Shown piece after piece: positions 31,634-39,455 of a DNA stretch of 64,000 nucleotides (position 1 is the stretch's first letter; each line of letters begins with the position of its first letter). The position numbers and the translations under genes were made by a program. Origin of the DNA: Amycolatopsis vancoresmycina (GTDB lineage Bacteria; Actinomycetota; Actinomycetes; Mycobacteriales; Pseudonocardiaceae); assembly GCF_000716785.1 (NCBI RefSeq), contig NZ_JNYY01000019.1:1-64000 (forward strand), written 5' to 3'. The notes under the pieces were generated by a model. The model worked only from the letters and a program-made list of their open reading frames with translations. It did no database searches and was not told the origin of the DNA.

Positions 31634-33106
31634 TCAGGCGAGGGAGATGACGACGGACTTGGTGCGCGTGTACGCGTCGAGGGATTCGGGGCCGTATTCG
31701 CGGCCGAAGCCGGAGTCCTTGACGCCGCCGAAGGGGATCGCCGGGTCGAGCATCGCCCAGTCGTTGACCCAGACGATCCCGGCCTGCAGCCGCGCGGCGA
31801 CGCGGTGCGCGCGGGCGAGGTTCGTCGTCTGCAGCCCGGCCGCGAGTCCGTAGGGCGTGCTGTTGGCCAGCGCGATCGCTTCGTCTTCGGTCGCGAAGCG
31901 CTGGACGGTCAGCACGGGACCGAAGATCTCCTCCCGGATCACGCGGGAGTCCGCCGGCAGGTCGGCGATCACCGTCGGCTGGAAGTAGAAGCCGCCCTCG
32001 ATGTCCGGGCGGCCGCCGCCGGTGACGATCCGGCCGCCGTCGGCGCGAGCCTGCTCGACGTACTCCTCGACCTTCGCCCGGTGGCGTTCGCCCGCCATCG
32101 GGCCGACCACCGTCGCGGGGTCGAACGGGTCGCCGACCGGCACGTGCGGCACGGCTTCGGCGAGCGCGCCGAGGATCGTGTCGTAGAGCGCGTCGGCGAC
32201 CAGCAGCCGGGGCCCGCCCATGCAGAACTGGCCGGTGTTGAAGACGAACGCCTTGATCACCGCGGCGACGGCCTGCTCGACGTCGGCGTCCTCGAACACG
32301 AGGTGCGCCGCGTTGCCGCCCAGCTCCAGGGTGACCGGCTTCAGGTGCTGCCCGGCGACGCCCGCCGCGTGCCTGCCGACCGCGGTCGAGCCGGTGAACG
32401 CGATCTTGTCGACCCCGGGGTGGCTCAGCAGGGCGTCCCCGATCTCCGAGCCGAAGCCGGTGACCACGTTGAGCACGCCGTCCGGCACGCCGGCCTCGGC
32501 GAGCAGCTCGGCCATCAGCAGCGCGCTGAGGGAGGTGTCCTCGGCCGGTTTGTGCACCACGGTGTTCCCGGCGGCCAGCGCGGGCGCGATCTTCGACGTC
32601 GACAGGATCAGCGGGAAGTTGAACGGCGTGATCGCGGCGACCACGCCGAGCGGTTCGCGGCGCGTGTAGGCGTGCGAAGGGATCGGGATCTGCCGCGTGG
32701 CGCCGTCCACGCCCTGCGCGAGAGCCGAGTAGTACTCGTACTGTTCGGCGACGGTCTCGACGTCGACGGCCCGGCACAGCGAGATCGGCTTCCCGACGTC
32801 GGCGCTTTCGAGGGTCGCGAGCTCGTCCGCGCGGGAGCGCACCAGGTCCGCGGCCCGGTGCAGTACGCGAGCCCGTTCCCGCCCCGGCGTCGCGGCCCAG
32901 CCCGCGAACGCCTGCCGGGCCGCGTCGACCGCGGTGCCGACGTCGGCGGGCGTCGCGCGGGCGAGGGTCGTGAGGGTCTGCCCGGTGGCCGGGTCCACGG
33001 CGTCGAAGCGGTCCGCGGTCTCCGTCCACCGGCCGCCGACGAACAGCCGGCCCGGCTCGACGGCCGGGCGAGGCCGGGTGCCCGGCCGCTCCTCCACTGC
33101 GGTCAT
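31634..33106 (-). CDS. NAD(P)-dependent aldehyde dehydrogenase
   Basis: 490 residues; I use ATG 33104-33106 because GAGGAG lies eight bases upstream, rather than the frame start at 33121. Family motifs: AITPFNFPLILSTSKIAPAL, GSTAVG (NAD site), LELGGN with the general-base Glu, and the nucleophile Cys in NTGQFCMGG. It is the first gene of the seven-gene operon. A palindrome lies 30 bp upstream, so expression is probably controlled there. The aldehyde substrate is not fixed; the family covers aliphatic and aromatic aldehydes. Confidence 0.93.
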   Translation of the reverse strand: MTAVEERPGTRPRPAVEPGRLFVGGRWTETADRFDAVDPATGQTLTTLARATPADVGTAVDAARQAFAGWAATPGRERARVLHRAADLVRSRADELATLESADVGKPISLCRAVDVETVAEQYEYYSALAQGVDGATRQIPIPSHAYTRREPLGVVAAITPFNFPLILSTSKIAPALAAGNTVVHKPAEDTSLSALLMAELLAEAGVPDGVLNVVTGFGSEIGDALLSHPGVDKIAFTGSTAVGRHAAGVAGQHLKPVTLELGGNAAHLVFEDADVEQAVAAVIKAFVFNTGQFCMGGPRLLVADALYDTILGALAEAVPHVPVGDPFDPATVVGPMAGERHRAKVEEYVEQARADGGRIVTGGGRPDIEGGFYFQPTVIADLPADSRVIREEIFGPVLTVQRFATEDEAIALANSTPYGLAAGLQTTNLARAHRVAARLQAGIVWVNDWAMLDPAIPFGGVKDSGFGREYGPESLDAYTRTKSVVISLA

Positions 33107-33136
33107 CGTCCGACTCCTCACTGAGCGACGTCTATA

Positions 33137-33149
33137 TCAGGAACCCTGA
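33137..33149. promoter_or_regulatory. Candidate operator of the catabolic operon
   Basis: TCAGG-AAC-CCTGA, a perfect 5-3-5 inverted repeat 31 bp before the aldehyde dehydrogenase start, next to an A/T-rich CTATATCAGG that could be a -10 box. The whole 33107-33412 stretch (306 bp) has no gene and separates divergent units; no regulator gene is adjacent. Confidence 0.45.
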
Positions 33150-33412
33150 CATCGGCCAGGATGCGCGGGCGGGCCCGCCGCTGTCAAGGGCGCCGTCTCC
33201 GAGGCTCCTCGCGCGAAGCAATTTTCCGCGGCCGAAATTTGTCCGGCCGTTAACCGGACCCGAGGTGGACGGACCAGTTTTTCAGCGGAAAAACGGATAT
33301 TTCACCGGGGCGGCCGGGAAGCGTAACGGCTGGTTGGAAGGGTGCGACTCACCACTGCCCGCGAAACGGCCGTGGTGTTTCCGCGACCTGGAAAGCCGGA
33401 AAGAGGTTACCC

Positions 33413-35011
33413 GTGAACCCGACGATTTCCCGGCGGTTCGCTCGCCGGACCCTGCCGCCCGGCGCGGCGGTGTTCGCTCTGCTGACCGCCGCCGGGACCG
33501 CCGTCGCCGCGACCTTCGCCGCGGGTGTTCCGGTCCGGGTGCCCGACCACCCGCTGGGCGGCGAGGCGGCGTGCGCCGCGCTCGTCGCGCAGCAGGAGGC
33601 GCGCGGCAGCGTCAACTACCCCGCGTCCGAGGTCGAGCCGTACCTCGCCGCCGACCCGGCCGACCCGCGCCACCTCGTCGGCTCGGTCCAGCAGGACCGC
33701 TGGAACGACGGCGGGTCCAACGGCCTCACCACCGTCGTCTCCCGCGACGGCGGGGTTTCCTGGACGCCGGCCGCCGCGCAGCCGCGGTTCAGCATCTGCG
33801 CCGGGGCGGCGGCCGGCTCGCCCGGGTACTTCCAGCGCACCACCGACCCGTGGGTCGGCTTCTCCGCCGACGGCCGGGTCGTCTACTCGATCGCGGACTC
33901 GTTCAACGCCGACGGCCCGGCGTTCGGCGGCGCCAGCGCGATCCTCGTCAGCCGCTCCCTCGACGGCGGCGACCACTGGGAAACCCCGGTCACCGCGCGC
34001 CTGGACACCTCGACGCAGGTGCTCAACGACAAGGAGTCGGTGACCGCGGACCCGCTGCTGCCCGACCGCGCCTACGCGGTGTGGGACCAGCTGGTCTCCC
34101 CGCAGAGCCACGCCAACCCCAGCGCGTACAACCACGCGTTCACCTACCGCGGGCCGAGCTACTTCTCCCGCACCACCGACCAGGGCCGGACCTGGAGCAC
34201 CGGCCGGATCGTCTTCGACCCCGGGCAGAACGACCAGACGATCGGCAACCAGATCGTCGTGCCTGCCACCGGCCCCGGCCGCGGGGTGCTGATCGACGGC
34301 TTCGACCTGATCGCCAACAGGGGCGGCGCCTGCCCGTTCACCCACGGCGGGCAGCACTGCCACGGCTCGTCGACCTCGACCGCGGCGGTCATCCGGTCCG
34401 CCGACGGCGGGACGACGTGGTCCGGCGCGATCGGCATCGACACCCAGGAGGTGGCGTCGGTGACGATCGCCGGCCACCCGGTCCGCTCCAGCGACGAGCT
34501 GCCCGAGTTCGCCGTCAACCCGGTCAACGGGCACGTGTACGCGGTGTGGCAGGACTCGCGGTTCAGCGCGTCCGGCGCGGCGAAGATCGCCTTCGCGCAG
34601 TCCACGGACGGGGGACTGACGTGGGGTGCCACGATCCGCGCCGACCAGTCGCCGGGTGACACCCCCGCGTTCGTGCCGCAGATCCACGTCACCGCCGACG
34701 GCACGATCGGCCTGAGCTACTACGACCTGCAGCACGCGACCGCGGCGCAGCCCGGGCTCACCGACAGCTTCATCGCCCACTGCCACGCCGCCACGAGCGA
34801 CTGCGGCAACCCGGCGAACTGGGCGGTCAACGGGCAGACCCGGCTGACGGCCGCCTCGTTCGACTTCACCACCGCGCCGGACGCGGGCGGCTACTTCCTC
34901 GGCGACTACTCCGGGCTCGCCGGAACGTCGTCGTTCACCGCCTACTTCGGCGTCGCACGGCCGGTGGCGGTGAGCGGGGTGTCGGACGTCTTCGCGAACC
35001 ACGCCGGCTGA
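33413..35011 (+). CDS. Secreted Asp-box (sialidase-like) beta-propeller protein
   Basis: 532 residues from GTG 33413 with AAAGAGG upstream. The N-terminus MNPTISRRFARRTLPPGAAVFALLTAAGTAVAA is a signal peptide with arginine pairs, possibly Tat. Five Asp-box motifs mark propeller blades: SRDGGVSW, SLDGGDHW, TTDQGRTW, SADGGTTW and STDGGLTW. Four cysteines are spaced for disulphides. The Asp-boxes are structural and do not prove sialidase activity; I see no clear Arg triad. Family members include exo-sialidases, and proteins of unknown activity. Confidence 0.85.
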   Translation: MNPTISRRFARRTLPPGAAVFALLTAAGTAVAATFAAGVPVRVPDHPLGGEAACAALVAQQEARGSVNYPASEVEPYLAADPADPRHLVGSVQQDRWNDGGSNGLTTVVSRDGGVSWTPAAAQPRFSICAGAAAGSPGYFQRTTDPWVGFSADGRVVYSIADSFNADGPAFGGASAILVSRSLDGGDHWETPVTARLDTSTQVLNDKESVTADPLLPDRAYAVWDQLVSPQSHANPSAYNHAFTYRGPSYFSRTTDQGRTWSTGRIVFDPGQNDQTIGNQIVVPATGPGRGVLIDGFDLIANRGGACPFTHGGQHCHGSSTSTAAVIRSADGGTTWSGAIGIDTQEVASVTIAGHPVRSSDELPEFAVNPVNGHVYAVWQDSRFSASGAAKIAFAQSTDGGLTWGATIRADQSPGDTPAFVPQIHVTADGTIGLSYYDLQHATAAQPGLTDSFIAHCHAATSDCGNPANWAVNGQTRLTAASFDFTTAPDAGGYFLGDYSGLAGTSSFTAYFGVARPVAVSGVSDVFANHAG

Positions 35012-35242
35012 GAGGTTTTTTCGCGGTTCACCCGGATGGGTGGTTTGAGAAACGCGCGTGCGGGTCGCGTGCGGAGGTGCCGGGTTCGGCCGTTGGCGGG
35101 GTTGCGCCGTTCGGATCAAGGACTACGCTGCGAAGTGCGGTTCAGCAAGTACCAGCCGCCGTCCCCCGAACTTGCCAGCGACCGAGCGGGTCGGTCGAAA
35201 ACGCCCCGCTCGTCACGTCATCTGCGAATGAGGCGTGGAAAA

Positions 35243-35668
35243 ATGTTAGTCGTCCAGCCCCCCGCGACGGCGATCCCCGTAGCGCCGCCGGCGCGTGCAC
35301 AGCGCAGTGCGTTCGACATCCAGGTGATCCGCCCGTACTTCGGGGCGGTGATGGTCCGCATCCGCGGCGCCCTCGACGCGGACAGCGCCCCGCAGGTCCG
35401 CTCGGCGCTGGACACGTGGGCCCACCGCCGGTTCCCGGTCCTGGTCCTCGACCTGTCGGAGGTCGACTTCCTCGACGGAGCCGGCCTGGCCGCCCTCGGC
35501 GGCATCCAGGCCCGCACGGTCCGCGAGAACGCGACCCTCCGCATCGTCACCGGCGACAACCGCGTGGTGCGCCGCGCGCTGTCGGCCAGCGGCCTCGACC
35601 ACGCCCTCAACGTCAGCCGCCTCCCCTCCGGCTGGGAACGCGCCACCGAAATCCCCAGCCAAAGCTGA
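35243..35668 (+). CDS. STAS-domain anti-sigma factor antagonist
   Basis: 141 residues from ATG 35243 (an in-frame ATG at 35228 is also possible; neither has a good ribosome-binding site). The STAS fold is clear: FGAVMVRIRGALDADSAPQVRSALDTWAHRRFPVLVLDLSEVDFLDGAGLAALGGIQA, with the SDRS-like DLSEVDFLDGAG motif whose Ser position is Asp-Gly here instead of the phosphorylated Ser. That change may make it constitutively active or regulated differently. The first 30 residues are Pro/Ala-rich. No partner kinase is adjacent; the STAS/HATPase protein at 22624 is on the same chromosome. Confidence 0.85.
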   Translation: MLVVQPPATAIPVAPPARAQRSAFDIQVIRPYFGAVMVRIRGALDADSAPQVRSALDTWAHRRFPVLVLDLSEVDFLDGAGLAALGGIQARTVRENATLRIVTGDNRVVRRALSASGLDHALNVSRLPSGWERATEIPSQS

Positions 35669-35726
35669 CACCTCCCGCCGCGACTCCACGGTCACCCGGC
35701 CGTGGAGCCGCCGCCACGCGTGTCGT

Positions 35727-35783
35727 CCGTCCAGGTACGCGAGTCGACCGTCCAGGTACGCGTGTCGTCCGTCCAGGTACGCG
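35727..35783. repeat. 21-bp tandem repeat, three copies
   Basis: CCGTCCAGGTACGCG occurs at 35727-35741, 35748-35762 and 35769-35783, exactly 21 bp apart, joined by six-base spacers that alternate (AGTCGA, TGTCGT). The period of seven codons is compatible with protein repeats (SVQVREST on plus, RVPGRTT on minus), but the short gap between genes has no start or ribosome-binding site to support a gene. Confidence 0.8.
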
Positions 35784-35818
35784 AACCGACCCTTCCGCGG
35801 GTGGTCCGCCGTGGTCGC

Positions 35819-36145
35819 TCAGGGCCGGTCGAGGCCGGCCAGCTCGGCGAACGGCCGCCGCACGCGGACCTCCGGGCCGGACAGGTCCAGGTCCGCCCAC
35901 TCCACGTACCGGCTGTGGCGGTGCAGCCGGCGGATCAGCGCGACCAGCGCCTTCGGCCCCCGCTGGTCGTGCCGCTGGTACCCGAACAGCCGCACCCGCG
36001 TGCGGCCCACGATCACCCCGCGCACCACCAGTTCCGGCAGCCCGTCCGAGCGGGGGACCGCCTCCGCGCGGATCTCGCGGATCGCGCCCAGGTCCCGGCC
36101 GTTCGCGTCGCGGGCGCGGCGGCCGAGCAGCTCACCGGCTCGCAC
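35819..36145 (-). CDS. PRC-barrel-like protein, small
   Basis: 108 residues from GTG 36143-36145, overlapping the previous gene's end by 14 bp. It starts VRAGELLGRRARDANGRDLGAIREIRAEAV, a PRC-barrel-type beta sheet (turn GRDLG), continues with LPELVVRGVIVGRTRVRLFGYQ and a helix, and ends in a second half-barrel (YVEWADLDLSGPEVRVRRPFAEL). It is the last gene of the NRAMP-like operon. A cytoplasmic accessory role, perhaps in metal handling, is inferred from position only. Confidence 0.75.
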   Translation of the reverse strand: MRAGELLGRRARDANGRDLGAIREIRAEAVPRSDGLPELVVRGVIVGRTRVRLFGYQRHDQRGPKALVALIRRLHRHSRYVEWADLDLSGPEVRVRRPFAELAGLDRP

Positions 36146-36521
36146 GGCCCGCTCCCGGGATCCGGCCGACGATCTTCCGCCGCAGCCAGTCCTCCGACGG
36201 GCTGTCCGTCGCCTGCGCCACCGCCGTCGTCACCACGATCGTCGGCTCCACGCGGCGGATCGCGTTCAGCGGGATGCGCTGCGGCGCGCCCGCCCGGAAG
36301 CCGCGGCCGATGTGGTGCAGCAGCCTGCCGATCGGGCCGCCGATGCGGTCGGCGAGCGCCTCCGGGCCGACGAGCAGCGCGTCGACGACGTACGTCCCGC
36401 CCTCCGCGCGGAGCTCGAGGTCGTCGACCTTGCCGACGACGGTGCCGTCCTCACCGGTGATCTGCCGGTCGAGCAGCGAGTCGCTCAGATCGACGAAGCC
36501 GCGATCGGTCCACGGGTTCAT
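36132..36521 (-). CDS. PRC-barrel-like protein
   Basis: 129 residues from ATG 36519-36521, which overlaps the transporter stop as ATGA. It carries LLDRQITGEDGTVVGKVDDLELRAEGGTYVVDALLVG, a PRC-barrel pattern, then a second basic half (AIRRVEPTIVVTTAVAQATD) and a basic tail. It is soluble and probably cytoplasmic. In magnesium and metal transport operons PRC-barrel proteins accompany MgtE-like and NRAMP-like transporters. Its function here is unknown. Confidence 0.8.
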   Translation of the reverse strand: MNPWTDRGFVDLSDSLLDRQITGEDGTVVGKVDDLELRAEGGTYVVDALLVGPEALADRIGGPIGRLLHHIGRGFRAGAPQRIPLNAIRRVEPTIVVTTAVAQATDSPSEDWLRRKIVGRIPGAGRASR

Positions 36522-37750
36522 TGGCCTGCTCCGGTGAAGATCATCAAGGGGATCGCCGTCACCGCCGCGACGACGATGATGACCAGCGTGCCGACGCCGA
36601 CGATGTTGCTGAAGCGGCGGTTGGCGTGCTTCCCGAGGTACTCGCGGTCGTTGGCCACGATCAGCACCGGCAGGTAGGTCAGCGGCAGCGCCACCGCGGA
36701 GAAGATCAGCGAAATCTCGGTCAGGCCCACCGGGTCGATGCCCGTCTGCACCACCAGCACCGCGAGCAGCAGGCCGGCGCCGACGGTCAGGTGGAACCGG
36801 GCGGCGTTGCGCGGCGCGCGGCGCTTGCCCCAGTCCCAGCCGAAGTACTGCGCCAGCATGTACCCCGACGACAGCCCGGTCTCCAGCGCCGCGCCGAAGG
36901 TGGCGGCGAAGATGCCGATCAGCACGATCACCAGCCCCGCGGTCCCCAGCGCGAGCGTCACCGGCAGCACGATCTGGCTGACCTGGCTGACGTCGACCCC
37001 GGCCGGGAACAGCACCGTCGCCGCGCACGCCATCACGGCGATGGCGAGCAGGCCGCCGAGGGGGAAGCCGAGCAGGACGTTGGCGCGCTGCACGGACAGG
37101 TCCTTGACCTGCCAGCCTTCTTCGACGCCGCCGGAGGAGAAGAAGAACACCTCGTACGGCGTCATCGCGGACGCGAACAGCGCGACCGCGTGGTAGGCGT
37201 AGGTCGGCAGCGCCTCGTCCGGCGGCGGGGCCAGCCCGGCGACCTGCGAGCCGAGCGACGACCAGTCGGGGTGCAGGAAGAAGATCGCGACGGCGAACAC
37301 GCCGATCGCGAGCCCGCCGAGGCCGAAACCGGTTTCCATCCGCTCGAACCCGACGCGCCAGATCACCAGCCAGACGAGCACGCCGATCGGCAGCACCCAC
37401 ACCAGCCGGTCGACCCCGGAGGCCAGCTCGACGGTGATCGCGACGCCGCCGATCTCCGCGCACACGGTCAGCAGCGTGATGAGGAACGACCCGGCGAGGT
37501 TGAGCAACGCCATCCGCGGGCCGAGGCGCTCGCGGATCAGGTCGAACACCGGGCGCCCGGACACGGCGACGACGCGCCCGGACATGTCGGCGTAGACGCA
37601 GATCCCGAGCACGCCCAGCACGGTCACCCAGACCATCGCCATCCCGTAGCGGGCGCCGACGACGCCGCTTTCGACGAGGTCGCCGATGTCGACGAAGCCG
37701 CCGACCGCGGTCAGGATGCCGAGGGTGACGGCGAGGAGCTTCTTGCTCAC
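36518..37750 (-). CDS. Divergent NRAMP-family metal ion transporter
   Basis: 410 residues with about 11 membrane helices, starting GTG 37748-37750. Helix 1 reads GGFVDIGDLVESGVVGARYGMAMVWV: the metal-binding DPGN of classical NRAMP is DIGD (Asp21, Asp24). In helix 6 the MPH region reads SAMTPYEVFFFSSG with Met196 kept and the following residues changed. A charged pattern, GVEEGWQVKDLSVQRAN, follows. It is therefore a distant member whose selectivity cannot be predicted; the altered site may favour Mg2+ or Mn2+. It overlaps the lipoprotein gene upstream (GTGA) and the PRC-barrel gene downstream (ATGA). Confidence 0.85.
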   Translation of the reverse strand: MSKKLLAVTLGILTAVGGFVDIGDLVESGVVGARYGMAMVWVTVLGVLGICVYADMSGRVVAVSGRPVFDLIRERLGPRMALLNLAGSFLITLLTVCAEIGGVAITVELASGVDRLVWVLPIGVLVWLVIWRVGFERMETGFGLGGLAIGVFAVAIFFLHPDWSSLGSQVAGLAPPPDEALPTYAYHAVALFASAMTPYEVFFFSSGGVEEGWQVKDLSVQRANVLLGFPLGGLLAIAVMACAATVLFPAGVDVSQVSQIVLPVTLALGTAGLVIVLIGIFAATFGAALETGLSSGYMLAQYFGWDWGKRRAPRNAARFHLTVGAGLLLAVLVVQTGIDPVGLTEISLIFSAVALPLTYLPVLIVANDREYLGKHANRRFSNIVGVGTLVIIVVAAVTAIPLMIFTGAGQ

Positions 37751-38163
37751 GACGTCACGCCCCAGCGGGCGAGTTCGCCGATCAGGCCCTGCAGTTCGGC
37801 GTCGATCTCGTCGAGGCCCCGGTCGGTGCCGTCGCCGAGGCCGTCGTCGAGCCGGTGGGCGAGCGCGACCCCGCGGTCGGTGATCGACGCCAGCGCGGCG
37901 CGGGCGCGGTCGTCGGTCAGCTTGCCGGCGTCCTGGCCCGCGGATCCGAGTGCGTCGGCGGTGTCGCGGACGGTGACCGCCAGGCTGGGCACCGGCGGGA
38001 CCGCGGCCCGGTCGGCGGTCACCACGAGCCGCAGGAGTTCGAGCTGGCCCCGGATTTCCCGGCCGGCGTGCACGGTCTCGGCCTGGGGATCCGCCCCGCA
38101 GCCCGCCACCAGGGCCGCGACCGCGACGAGCGCGCTCGCCGCGCGGAGCCGAAGCGCATTCAC
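37747..38163 (-). CDS. Small secreted lipoprotein
   Basis: 138 residues from GTG 38161-38163: signal VNALRLRAASALVAVAALVAGC with lipobox LVAGC, then an all-helical mature part rich in Leu, Ala and Arg (VHAGREIRGQLELLRLVVTADRAAVPPVPSLAVTVRDTADALG, RALDEIDAELQGLIGELARW). No cysteines besides the lipidated one. It is the first gene of the NRAMP-like operon and overlaps the transporter start (GTGA). An extracytoplasmic accessory role to the transporter is possible. Confidence 0.82.
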   Translation of the reverse strand: MNALRLRAASALVAVAALVAGCGADPQAETVHAGREIRGQLELLRLVVTADRAAVPPVPSLAVTVRDTADALGSAGQDAGKLTDDRARAALASITDRGVALAHRLDDGLGDGTDRGLDEIDAELQGLIGELARWGVTS

Positions 38164-38332
38164 GGCCGCGGGATACCCGATCGTGGCAGCGGTAAACGCT
38201 CCTCGCGGGAGTCTCCACGGTGGACAGACAGGCGGCCGAACCGGGGCCAGAGCGGGAAAAGGCCGCGTGAAGATGGCTTCCGAGCGGACGCCGGACCGGA
38301 CGAAAACGACCTTCCGGTCACGGCGGCTTGCG

Positions 38333-39346
38333 CTAGGACCTGGCCCGGCGCCACAGCGCCAGCGCCGCCGCGGCGAGCGCGCTGCCTCCGGCGGCGACGA
38401 GGCCGTGGTGGTGGCTCGCCCACAGCTGGAGGCTGCGCGGGGCCGCCTTGCCGTCGAACTCGCCGTGGGCGCCGAAGTCGCGTCCGCGGTCGGCCGGCGC
38501 CCACAGGTTTTCCGGCTGGTCCACCGGCTTCGGGTCGCCGGTCTGCTGGGACCGGTACCCGGTGCGGGCGAGGTAGCGGTCGAGGATCCCGGGGGCGACG
38601 GCGTTCGCGACGAGCGTGCCGACGGTGCTGCCGCCGACCCAGTACTCCCGCCGCCCCGGGTGATCGGCGGCGTGCACCACCGCGCGGGCGGCGACTTCGG
38701 GCTGGTAGATCGGCGGCACGGGCTGCGCGTGCCGCGGCAGCTTGGAGCGGACCCAGGAGAACTGCGGCGTGTTGACAGCCGGCATCTGCACCATCGTCGT
38801 GCGGACGTGGCTGCCGTCGTGCAGCAGCTCACAGCGCAGGGCCTCGTTGAAGCCCTGGATGGCGTGCTTGGCGCCGCAGTAGGCGCTCTGCAACGGGATC
38901 CCGCGGTAGGCGAGGGCCGACCCGACCTGCACGATGGTGCCCCGATCGCGCGGCTTCATCCGCCGCAGGGCGGCGGTGGTGCCGTGGACGTAACCGAGGT
39001 AGCTGACTTCGGTGACGCGCCGGAACTCGTCGGGCTCGATCTCCTCGAACGGCGCGAAAACGGACGTGAAGGCGACGTTCACCCACACATCGATCGGCCC
39101 GAGCTCCTTTTCGGCCCGCTCGGCGGCGGCATCGACCTGCCCGAAATCGGCGACGTCGGTGGGGACGGCGAGCGCGGTCCCACCGGCCGCGGTGACGTCG
39201 TCGGCGGCGGCCGCGAGCCCGGCTTCGCCGCGGGCAAGCAGGGCGACCCGGGCGTGCCGGGCCCCGAAGGCCCGGGCGACGGCCCGGCCGATGCCGCCAC
39301 TCGCCCCGGTGACGACGACGACCTGGTGCGGGGTTGCGCTGGTCAT
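38333..39346 (-). CDS. Short-chain dehydrogenase/reductase with a C-terminal membrane anchor
   Basis: 337 residues from ATG 39344-39346. The NAD(P) motif TGASGGIGRAVA is at about 14-25, the NVAF site, and the catalytic YCGAK motif in SAYCGAKHAIQGFNEALR (Tyr/Lys), with Ser in VGSALAYRG. The core ends near residue 255; the remainder is a linker with Pro/Asp/Glu and a terminal hydrophobic segment GLVAAGGSALAAAALALWRRARS that should anchor it in the membrane by its tail. It lies 109 bp downstream of the large FAD/Fe-S oxidoreductase, same strand. Confidence 0.87.
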   Translation of the reverse strand: MTSATPHQVVVVTGASGGIGRAVARAFGARHARVALLARGEAGLAAAADDVTAAGGTALAVPTDVADFGQVDAAAERAEKELGPIDVWVNVAFTSVFAPFEEIEPDEFRRVTEVSYLGYVHGTTAALRRMKPRDRGTIVQVGSALAYRGIPLQSAYCGAKHAIQGFNEALRCELLHDGSHVRTTMVQMPAVNTPQFSWVRSKLPRHAQPVPPIYQPEVAARAVVHAADHPGRREYWVGGSTVGTLVANAVAPGILDRYLARTGYRSQQTGDPKPVDQPENLWAPADRGRDFGAHGEFDGKAAPRSLQLWASHHHGLVAAGGSALAAAALALWRRARS

Positions 39347-39455
39347 GGGCCCTCCGATCGGAAGCAGGCTGTCGGGTGCGGAAACGGAGCCGGCCCGGTC
39401 GAGCTGCCCGGCGTGGGCCCGGCTGCCGGAGCCGGGGCCGCGCCCACTTCGCGCG

